Shown: positions 33,365-40,384 of the stretch, in pieces
Position numbering within the stretch: the first letter of the stretch is position 1
Layout: each line of letters opens with the position of its first letter
Assembly (NCBI GenBank): GCA_903826865.1
Contig: CAIKGD010000042.1
Location: 33,102-97,101, forward strand
Origin: an uncultured Verrucomicrobiota bacterium
GTDB taxonomy: Bacteria > Verrucomicrobiota > Kiritimatiellia > Kiritimatiellales > Tichowtungiaceae
Length of the DNA stretch: 64,000 bases
Reading direction: 5' to 3'
Program-made: the position numbers and the translations under genes
Notes under the pieces: model-generated
The model's database searches: none
What the model was told of the DNA's origin: nothing
The model's input: the letters and a program-made list of their open reading frames with translations, nothing else

Positions 33365-34714
33365 ATGAATTCGAAAACAGCTCTATCCTTGGCGATTACA
33401 CGTCGCAATGCTTTGCGACTCGGCATGTTCGGTGCCGCCGGGCTGATGTGCTCTGACTGGTTGACCCTGAAAGCTGCCGAGGTGCTCAATCCGATCAAGG
33501 CGAAGGCTAAATCCGTAATTCAGGTATGGCTGTGGGGCGGCTCCTGCCACCTCGACACGTTTGATCCGAAACCCGATGCCGGGTATGACTATTTCGGGAA
33601 ATATGACAAACCGATCGCCACCAATGTGAACGGCATCCGGATTGGTCAGGCGCTGCCGCGATTGGCGAAAATGGCTGACAAGTATTCACTGCTCAGGGGT
33701 ATGACGCACGGCAATAACGCTCACGAAGTCGCCTCGTACATGGTTATGAGCGGCACCAAACCGGTTGATGGAATCGTCAATCCGGCCATGGGGGCTGTTG
33801 TCGCCTATAAAAAGGGATACGGTGCGGGTTACGAAGGACTGATTCCGCCTTATGTCGCTCTGACAAGACCGCAGGGCCGGTTTTCCGAGGCGGGATTTCT
33901 CGGGTCGAAATACCAGCCCTTTGCAACGGGCGGTGACCCCGCAAAAACACCCTTCGCGGTGGAAGGGGTTATAGCAGAAGGAGTCTCCGACGAACGGCAG
34001 CAGAGCCGGCGTACGTTGCTTGGGAATCTCGACACCTTTTCCAAAGCCATGGAAGGCAGTCCGCTCATTGACCGGATGGCGAAAAATAAAGAGGACGCCT
34101 ATTCGCTGATTATGGGCGAGGCAAAAAATACATTTGATTTATCCAAGGAGCCAGATGCACTCCGGACCGCCTACGGAAAAAATACATTTGGACAGTCCTG
34201 CCTGGAGGCCCGCAAGCTGGTGGAAGCCGGAGTTCCTTTTATCACCCTCAATGCTCCGGGCTGGGACACGCATAAAAAACATTTTGAAATGATGGCGCAA
34301 ATGCTGCCGCAACTGGATAACGGACTTTCGACTCTTCTGCAGGATCTTTCGGATCGCGGTCTGCTGGATACGACTGTCGTCTGGTGCGGCGGGGAATTCG
34401 GGAGAACGCCGAAAATCCAGTGGGAAGCGCCGTGGGACGGCGGACGCAGTCACTACGGGAAAGCTTTTTCACATCTGGTGGCCGGCGGCGGGTTCAGAGG
34501 CGGGCAGGTTGTCGGTGCAACCAGTTCGCGCGGTGAAGAAGTAGTTGAACGGCCGGTCTATCCGTGGGATTTAACCGCCAGCATTTATGAACTGATGGGT
34601 ATTGATCCGAACGGCACATTACCGACGCCGGACGGGAAAACGGCATTTATTTCTCCGCTGGCCGATAAAAGCATCAAGATCGAAAGCGGCGGCCTGCTTC
34701 GGGAGATCATGTAA
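33365..34714 (+). CDS. DUF1501 protein with twin-arginine-like signal
   Basis: A 449-residue protein of the DUF1501 family, which belongs to the alkaline phosphatase/sulfatase-like fold. The N-terminus has TRRNALRLGMFGAAG, consistent with twin-arginine export. Other family signatures are VWLWGGSCHLDTFDPKP, LLRGMTHGNNAHEVASYMV, NAPGWDTHKKHFEMM, and WCGGEFGRTPKIQ near the C-terminus. It is 14 bp downstream of the DUF1549/DUF1553 gene, its standard partner. Substrate unknown. Confidence 0.92.
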   Translation: MNSKTALSLAITRRNALRLGMFGAAGLMCSDWLTLKAAEVLNPIKAKAKSVIQVWLWGGSCHLDTFDPKPDAGYDYFGKYDKPIATNVNGIRIGQALPRLAKMADKYSLLRGMTHGNNAHEVASYMVMSGTKPVDGIVNPAMGAVVAYKKGYGAGYEGLIPPYVALTRPQGRFSEAGFLGSKYQPFATGGDPAKTPFAVEGVIAEGVSDERQQSRRTLLGNLDTFSKAMEGSPLIDRMAKNKEDAYSLIMGEAKNTFDLSKEPDALRTAYGKNTFGQSCLEARKLVEAGVPFITLNAPGWDTHKKHFEMMAQMLPQLDNGLSTLLQDLSDRGLLDTTVVWCGGEFGRTPKIQWEAPWDGGRSHYGKAFSHLVAGGGFRGGQVVGATSSRGEEVVERPVYPWDLTASIYELMGIDPNGTLPTPDGKTAFISPLADKSIKIESGGLLREIM

Positions 34715-34737
34715 GGGCTGGCTGGAGTGGCGGAATA

Positions 34738-36993
34738 ATGAAAAAGAAAACGTTGCTGACTGTTTTATGTTTAAGCGCGGCGCTGTTGTGCGAGGCGGCG
34801 ATTGTTCCCCATGTCGGATTTGTCTATCCGGCGGGCGGAACGCCAGGAACTAAATTAACTGTTACCATCGGCGGTCAGTATCTCAGGGATTTTTCCGGAA
34901 TACATCTGTCCGGTATTCCGGTCGAATCCCGGATGACAGACTACTTGCGCATCTACGACCGGAAGGAAGCCAACCGGGTAAAGCGCGGAAAAGAAGTGAT
35001 AGAAGCAAAAATGGCCGACGAGACCAATGAAGCGCGTAAACAGCAGATGCAGCGGCAGATTGAACGGCTTGATCAGGAAATGGCCATGGTGATGGAGACG
35101 GTCCGCGAGGATAAAATGAATCCCGCCATGGCTGCCAAAAAACAGTTTAATCCGCAGCTTGCAGAAAGGGTTACGCTGGAACTTACACTGCCGGCGGACA
35201 TTACACCCGGCAATTATGAGTTGCGGGTGATTACAACCAACGGGCTTTCCAACCCGCTTCAGTTTCAGGTTGGACAGATGACTGAAACCTCCGAAAAGGA
35301 ACCGAATAATCAGGTAAAAGCACCGGAAAAACTGTCATCACTTCCGGTCTTGGTGAACGGGCAGATATTGCCGGGCGATGTGGATTGTTTCTGTTTTCAC
35401 GCCGGCAAAGGGCAGTCGCTGGTCTTTAAAGCCGAAGCCCGTTCACTGGTTCCCTATCTCGCTGATGCGGTTCCAGGCTGGTTCCAGGCTGTTCTGACGC
35501 TTTATGATGAAAAGGGCAGGGAAGTCGCTTACAACGATGACTACTTTTTAAATCCCGACCCCGTGCTGATTTATAATGTTCCTGCTGACGGGGACTATAC
35601 CCTCTCCATCCGCGATTCAATCTTCCGCGGACGTGAGGATTTTGTCTACCGCCTTTCAATCGGTGAAATTCCCTTTATTGAACGGATATTTCCCCTGGGC
35701 GGAACTGAGAACAGCGACATGGAAGTTTCTCTTTACGGCGTCAATCTGCCCGGCAAAAAACTGAAATTTAAGACTGCTGGAAACGCGCCGGATATACAGC
35801 ATATCCATGTGGAAAAAGACGGGCTTGTTTCCAACAGCCGGAGCTTTAGTTTATCCCCGTTGCCCGACAGTCCGGAAAACGAACCAAATAATCTGTTTCC
35901 TCAGGCCTTTGCAGTGACCAACGATACCGTTATCAATGGAATGATCGGAAAACCCGGCGATCAGGACTGGTTCCGGTTTGAGGGGCGGCGGGGACAGCAG
36001 AAAACCATCGAAGTGTTCGCCCGCAGGCTCGGCTCACCTCTGGATTCCCGCTTGACGCTGTACAACGCGCAACAACAGGTGCTGGCGGCGAATGATGATA
36101 CGGAAGACAAAAGTTTCGGATTGCTTACGCACCCTGCCGATTCCCGCATTGACTTCACACTGCCCGAAAGCGGAACCTGTTTTGTACGTTTGGATGATTC
36201 GCAAGGCAAGGGCGGCGACGAATACGCTTATCGCCTGATGATCAGTGACGAACAGTCTGATTTCCAGCTGCGGGTTGTTCCGGCCAGCCTGCGCATTCCG
36301 CGGGAAGGCACTGCGATTGTAACCGTGCATGTCATCCGCTATGGCGGGTTTACCGGAGAAGTCCGGCTTTCTGTCCTTGATGCGCCTCTTGGTATTACGC
36401 TTCAAAGAGCTGTAATCCCCGAAGGCGCGAATTCCGCACAGATCGTCATTGCCGCTTCGAAGCGTACAGAAAAAAAGATGATGGAACTGGAAATCGAAGG
36501 CTCTGCTAATTGCGGTTCGCGAACCGTAAGCCGCCGTGCCGTTCCGTCCGAGGACATGATGCAGGCTTTCATCTACCGCCATCTTGTAACCGCGCAGAAG
36601 CTTCTTGTTCAGGTGGCTGAACCGGATCCGGTAACGGTTGCGTTGACCCTTCCATCGGGCGGAGTCGTTCGTGCCCGGCCCGGTTCGGAAATTTCGCTTA
36701 GCGCGATGGTAACCCGTAAAGCCGATGTGCAAGGCGGCGTGAAACTGACCTTGTCCGACCCGCCGGAGTGGCTCAGTCTTGAAACCGGTTATCTTGAGCG
36801 GCAAGGCGGTGAAGTCATTCTGAAAATCAGCCCTAATGCAGAACCCGGCAACTCAGCAACAGTTTTGCTGAACGGCACTGCGCGGCTTTCAAGATCACCC
36901 AAAGATCCGGAGTACAATCCGATAGCGAAATTCCAAAATATCAAGCCTGTCACCTTTGACATTGATGCCATCTCGATACAAATTATCAATTGA
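34738..36993 (+). CDS. Large exported protein with TIG-like and PPC domains
   Basis: A 751-residue secreted protein with a signal peptide (ends near CEA). Residues about 22-60 look like an IPT/TIG domain (VGFVYPAGGTPGTKLTVTIGGQYL). A helical insert follows at about 75-135. Two bacterial pre-peptidase C-terminal (PPC) beta-sandwiches are recognised by KEPNNQVKAPEKL...GDVDCFCFHAG and by ENEPNNLFPQAFAV...GDQDWFRFEG. The rest is beta-rich. Such proteins accompany DUF1549/DUF1501 pairs in this group of bacteria and probably bind surface or extracellular polymer. The last codon overlaps the earliest possible start of the next gene. Confidence 0.82.
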   Translation: MKKKTLLTVLCLSAALLCEAAIVPHVGFVYPAGGTPGTKLTVTIGGQYLRDFSGIHLSGIPVESRMTDYLRIYDRKEANRVKRGKEVIEAKMADETNEARKQQMQRQIERLDQEMAMVMETVREDKMNPAMAAKKQFNPQLAERVTLELTLPADITPGNYELRVITTNGLSNPLQFQVGQMTETSEKEPNNQVKAPEKLSSLPVLVNGQILPGDVDCFCFHAGKGQSLVFKAEARSLVPYLADAVPGWFQAVLTLYDEKGREVAYNDDYFLNPDPVLIYNVPADGDYTLSIRDSIFRGREDFVYRLSIGEIPFIERIFPLGGTENSDMEVSLYGVNLPGKKLKFKTAGNAPDIQHIHVEKDGLVSNSRSFSLSPLPDSPENEPNNLFPQAFAVTNDTVINGMIGKPGDQDWFRFEGRRGQQKTIEVFARRLGSPLDSRLTLYNAQQQVLAANDDTEDKSFGLLTHPADSRIDFTLPESGTCFVRLDDSQGKGGDEYAYRLMISDEQSDFQLRVVPASLRIPREGTAIVTVHVIRYGGFTGEVRLSVLDAPLGITLQRAVIPEGANSAQIVIAASKRTEKKMMELEIEGSANCGSRTVSRRAVPSEDMMQAFIYRHLVTAQKLLVQVAEPDPVTVALTLPSGGVVRARPGSEISLSAMVTRKADVQGGVKLTLSDPPEWLSLETGYLERQGGEVILKISPNAEPGNSATVLLNGTARLSRSPKDPEYNPIAKFQNIKPVTFDIDAISIQIIN

Positions 36994-37004
36994 AAGGATC
37001 CGTT

Positions 37005-38087
37005 TTGACTGCAAAAATCTCAAAAACAAATTATGACGCCGATGTTGCAACCCTCACGCTGCCGTCGCATGCCGAGCACTGTATTACTGTGCAGTCGGAA
37101 CAGAACATGAACCGGGTTTTGCGCAGTGCCGCCAAAGAGCGCAGTGCCACCATTCTCAGCCAGTTTGTTTTTGCCGGGCGGCAGCACTATCCTGAGTTTA
37201 TTGCGGAAACCGGCAATACCGGCTGGCCCGTTGTCTGGTTGCAAGGCGATGCCTGCAAAGACGGCGGCATGTATTCCATGCAGGCGGTCGCTATTTCCGG
37301 TATCAAACTGCAACCGGTCAGGCTGGATGGCCGCGATGTCGGCTTCACCTACGAAGATGAACATGCCCGCTACTGCCGTCTGCGCGGAATCCTGCCCGCC
37401 AACCTGAAAGCCTCCCGCACGGTGCAGACTCATTCCGCCTTCCAGATCATGGAAGCTGCACTCGAAGAAAACGGTTTCCGCTTTACCGATACCGTTCGTA
37501 CCTGGATATATTTGGATCGTCTCCTCGACTGGTACGGCGACTTCAACCGCGTCCGCACTGATTTTTTTGAAGAAAAGGACATCTTCCATCACATGGTGCC
37601 TGCCAGCACCGGTATCGGCGCGGGCAATCCCTTCGGTGCCGCCATCATGATGGATGTTCTGGCTGTTCAGCCCAAAACAGAACAGCTCAAAATCAACGCC
37701 GTCGACTCGCCGCTTCAAAATCCCGCGCTCGACTACAAAAGCTCCTTCAGCCGCGCTGTTGAACTCAAATTTCCGACACACCGCAGTCTGCTCATTTCCG
37801 GTACAGCCAGCATTGATCCGGTTGGTAAATCGATGTATCTGAACGATCCGGAAAAACAAATCCGGCTCACCATGGACGTGATCAAAGCAATCCTCGAATC
37901 GCGCAAAATGGGGTGGGGGGATCTTTTCCGCGGCATTGCGTACTTCAAGGATATGGACTATCTGCCTGTCTACCGGCACATTGCCTCAGAACTGGGCATC
38001 CCGCGTTTTCCGCTGGCTGTCTCGCATGCTGACGTCTGCCGTGACGACCTCCTTTTTGAAATCGAAATTGATGCCGTCAAAGTCTGA
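37005..38087 (+). CDS. RidA-fold protein resembling chorismatases (FkbO/Hyg5/XanB2 type)
   Basis: About 360 residues from TTG 37005, chosen because AAAGGA stands six bases upstream; another TTG at 36990 overlaps the previous stop. The protein has a degenerate N-terminal YjgF/RidA half and a clearer C-terminal one. This is the length and architecture of chorismatases, which turn chorismate into 3- or 4-hydroxybenzoate or dihydroxycyclohexadiene acids. Segments that match my recollection of the family are TVRTWIYLDRLLDWYGDFNRVR, VPASTGIGAGNPFG and HADVCRDDLLFEIEIDAV, the last including the conserved Glu. Alternative: an uncharacterised double-RidA protein. Assignment is by eye, without an alignment. 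Confidence 0.55.
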   Translation: MTAKISKTNYDADVATLTLPSHAEHCITVQSEQNMNRVLRSAAKERSATILSQFVFAGRQHYPEFIAETGNTGWPVVWLQGDACKDGGMYSMQAVAISGIKLQPVRLDGRDVGFTYEDEHARYCRLRGILPANLKASRTVQTHSAFQIMEAALEENGFRFTDTVRTWIYLDRLLDWYGDFNRVRTDFFEEKDIFHHMVPASTGIGAGNPFGAAIMMDVLAVQPKTEQLKINAVDSPLQNPALDYKSSFSRAVELKFPTHRSLLISGTASIDPVGKSMYLNDPEKQIRLTMDVIKAILESRKMGWGDLFRGIAYFKDMDYLPVYRHIASELGIPRFPLAVSHADVCRDDLLFEIEIDAVKV

Positions 38088-38179
38088 AACTGAGCGGCTG
38101 TTTTGGAAGAAGGCGTCGAGAACTCTGCCGGCTGTGCAGTTTCATTCAGAGATGACGAAGAAAGCGAAGCGGCGTATTG

Positions 38180-39040
38180 TCAGATTGCTTGATCAAGTGA
38201 AGTTATGGCACCGCTTGCTGCATCGAAAACAGCTTGATAGAGAGTTTTCTTTGGCGAAGTTTTTCGGGTTAAGGCATACCACCGGATTCGCAGTGATGCG
38301 CGCCTTTTCTCCTTTTTGAATTGCTGAAGGCAGACCGCAGCCGGGTAATGTTTCCTGATGAAAAGATAGCGGCTGGCAGTTCTTCGCCGCCAGCAGTCGT
38401 AAGGATCCGAATGTGTTTCGCTGACTCCGCCGATGTGGGCAATTTCGACATCCTCAACAAATCCAACGGTATTGCCCGCCAGCCGCAGCCGCAGGCCCAG
38501 ATCAATTTCTTCGGAATACAGAAAAAACGCCTCGTCGAAACCGCCGATATCTTCAAAGGCTGTTTTCCTGGCGAGCATAAAAGCCCCTGCAACCCAGGCG
38601 GGGCCGGGCGGCAAATCCCACGAACGCTGAATTTTTTTATGGCCTGGATAGTCAAGTTTTGGCCCCGTCTGCTGTCCGTTATGCAGAATAGTTGCACCGC
38701 AAAGTCCGCACCCGGGATGCTGATCCATCCATTCCACGAGCCGCGCCAAGTCATGGTTGGATGTGAAGCGCGCATCGGGGTTGATCATGAGCAGATATTC
38801 ACCCTGTGCATCACGGGCCGCCAGATTGTTGGCGGCGCCGAACCCGATATTTTGTGTATTCTCAATTAAGGTTAACTGGGGATACGGCAACGCCCGCAGT
38901 CGGGCGGCACTTTGATCGGGACTGGCGTTGTCAACCACCAGAATTTCAAACGAAACACCGGTTTGTCTGCAAACAGAGTCAATAGCGGTGCCGATTACAT
39001 CGCCGGTATTATAGTTCACTAAAATGGCGCTGACTTTCAT
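38180..39040 (-). CDS. Family 2 glycosyltransferase (rhamnosyltransferase-like)
   Basis: A 286-residue cytoplasmic GT-A enzyme. It has SAILVNYNTGDVIGTAIDSV, VVDNASPDQS, a GFGAANNLAARDAQGEYLLMINPDA core with the metal-binding N-P-D, and WVAGAFMLARKTAFEDIGGFDEAFFLYSEEIDLGLRL with the ExDLGLR acceptor motif. These are features of WbbL/RfbN-type rhamnosyl- and related glycosyltransferases that build surface polysaccharide. ATG at 39040 is used; GTG two codons upstream is possible. It is a lone minus-strand gene, convergent with the chorismatase-like gene and divergent from pstS. Confidence 0.9.
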   Translation of the reverse strand: MKVSAILVNYNTGDVIGTAIDSVCRQTGVSFEILVVDNASPDQSAARLRALPYPQLTLIENTQNIGFGAANNLAARDAQGEYLLMINPDARFTSNHDLARLVEWMDQHPGCGLCGATILHNGQQTGPKLDYPGHKKIQRSWDLPPGPAWVAGAFMLARKTAFEDIGGFDEAFFLYSEEIDLGLRLRLAGNTVGFVEDVEIAHIGGVSETHSDPYDCWRRRTASRYLFIRKHYPAAVCLQQFKKEKRRASLRIRWYALTRKTSPKKTLYQAVFDAASGAITSLDQAI

Positions 39041-39180
39041 CGGCACAGAGGAAACAATATATATTCAAACACGACAAGGGCGAACCGCAGGCTCTTTGTA
39101 TAATTTTATGCATCCGCAGAGGGAACCTCTTCAGCGTTCCGGGATTCCTGAATTTATCATTCAATTCTTTTCGCATGCTT

Positions 39181-39213
39181 CTAATCAAATCCTAACAATC
39201 CCCTAATAGAGTC
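39181..39213 (+). promoter_or_regulatory. Putative Pho box: three 11-bp direct repeats upstream of pstS
   Basis: CTAATCAAATC (39181-39191), CTAACAATCCC (39192-39202) and CTAATAGAGTC (39203-39213) are contiguous repeats with an 11-bp period and a shared CTAA start. PhoB-type regulators bind 11-bp direct repeats that replace the -35 element. A -10-like TCATAT at 39217-39222 is suitably placed after the last repeat. phoB and phoR are encoded in the same operon. Confidence 0.6.
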
Positions 39214-39236
39214 CGCTCATATTTCTCTCCGTAAAA

Positions 39237-39289
39237 GGCGGTTGCCGGGGAGCGGAGGCGAAAGGGAAGACCTCCTGTCCGGTGCCCGC
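39237..39289 (+). other. Structured 5' leader hairpin of the pst operon
   Basis: Three nested helices can form: GCGG 39238-39241 with CCGC 39286-39289, CCGG 39245-39248 with CCGG 39279-39282, and GGAGG 39254-39258 with CCTCC 39271-39275. The inner loop contains GAAAGGGAAGA. It lies between the Pho box and the pstS start and does not match a riboswitch class I can recognise. Confidence 0.4.
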
Positions 39290-39327
39290 AGAAAACTAAC
39301 AGAGTAGAAATAAAGGAGAAACTCTAT

Positions 39328-40305
39328 ATGAAAAAAGCAGTATTAAGTGCGACTCTGATCGCGGCGGCCGTTTTAACGGCGCAGGCTCAGGTTCAGGTGG
39401 ATGCCGGTCTTCCGGATTACAAGGCCGTGCAGGGCGTTTCCGGCACAATCAAGGGCATCGGCTCGGATACGATGAACAACATGATGGCACTCTGGGCGGA
39501 AGGGTTCAAAAAGATGTACCCGAACGTGCAGGTTGAAATTGAAGGCAAAGGTTCTTCGACCGCACCGCCTGCACTGATTGAAGGTACTGCAACGTTCGGC
39601 CCGATGAGCCGCGCGATGAAGCAGCTGGAAATCGACGGCTTTGTTGCGAAATACGGCTATAAGCCGACCGAACTTCCGACCAGTATCGACATGCTGGCCG
39701 TCTATGTGCACAAAGACAATCCGGTCAAAGCGATGTCGCTGACGCAGGTAGATGCAGTTTTCTCCAAAAACCGCAAGCTGGGTAATGCGGAAGACATCAC
39801 CGGCTGGGGTCAGCTTGGTCTTAAAGGCGAATGGGCGAATCTGCCGATCAGCCTCTACGGACGTAACGCCGCTTCGGGAACCTACGGTTACTTCAAAGAA
39901 AACGCGCTCGGCAAAGGCGACTATAAAGACTCCGTGAAAGAACAGCCCGGCAGCTCTGCAGTAGTGCAGGGTGTTGCCACCGACAGAGGTGCCATCGGCT
40001 ACAGCGGCATCGGCTATAAAACCGCTGATGTACGTGCCATTCCTCTGTCACGGGATGCTTTTTCATATCCTGTGGAACCCACTCCGGAAAATGCCTACAG
40101 CGGTGAATATCCGCTGGCCCGCTACCTTTATCTCTACGTGAACTATAAACCCGGCAGCGAACTTGATCCGCTCCGCCGCGAGTTCATCAAGTATATCTTC
40201 AGCAAGCAGGGTCAGACCGATGTACTCAAAGACGGGTTCTTTCCGGTACCCGCCAGCATAGCCCGCAAAACACTTGAATCGGTAGGTATCAAAGCAGGCT
40301 TTTAG
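39328..40305 (+). CDS. pstS: Phosphate ABC transporter substrate-binding protein
   Basis: A 325-residue periplasmic protein with a signal peptide ending AQAQ. IKGIGSDTMNNMMALWAEGFKKMYPNVQVEIEGKGSSTAPPALIEG carries the phosphate-binding loop. ISLYGRNAASGTYGYFKENAL has the RNAASGT motif and AIGYSGIGY is the late binding loop. It binds inorganic phosphate and delivers it to PstC/PstA. A good RBS (AAAGGAGAAA) precedes the start. It is first in the pst operon behind a putative Pho box and is followed by a strong hairpin that would raise pstS mRNA over the downstream genes. Confidence 0.96.
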   Translation: MKKAVLSATLIAAAVLTAQAQVQVDAGLPDYKAVQGVSGTIKGIGSDTMNNMMALWAEGFKKMYPNVQVEIEGKGSSTAPPALIEGTATFGPMSRAMKQLEIDGFVAKYGYKPTELPTSIDMLAVYVHKDNPVKAMSLTQVDAVFSKNRKLGNAEDITGWGQLGLKGEWANLPISLYGRNAASGTYGYFKENALGKGDYKDSVKEQPGSSAVVQGVATDRGAIGYSGIGYKTADVRAIPLSRDAFSYPVEPTPENAYSGEYPLARYLYLYVNYKPGSELDPLRREFIKYIFSKQGQTDVLKDGFFPVPASIARKTLESVGIKAGF

Positions 40306-40324
40306 ACCGAATCAGAGTCTGTCA

Positions 40325-40356
40325 GGATGGCGGCCTTAACCGGTCGCCATCCTTTT
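40325..40356 (+). terminator. Attenuating terminator between pstS and pstC
   Basis: An 11-bp stem (40325-40335 with 40342-40352, GGATGGCGGCC/GGTCGCCATCC, one wobble pair, TTAACC loop) is followed by TTTT. It probably stops part of the transcription after pstS, a common way to make more binding protein than permease. Confidence 0.75.
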
Positions 40357-40384
40357 GACATAAAAACCGGAGGCAGTGAAGCAG

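Noticed and set aside
39231..39300. Cobalamin riboswitch in the pstS leader
   Set aside because: GGGAA and GCCCGCA are reminiscent of the cobalamin box, but the conserved core between them does not fit and the downstream gene is phosphate uptake.
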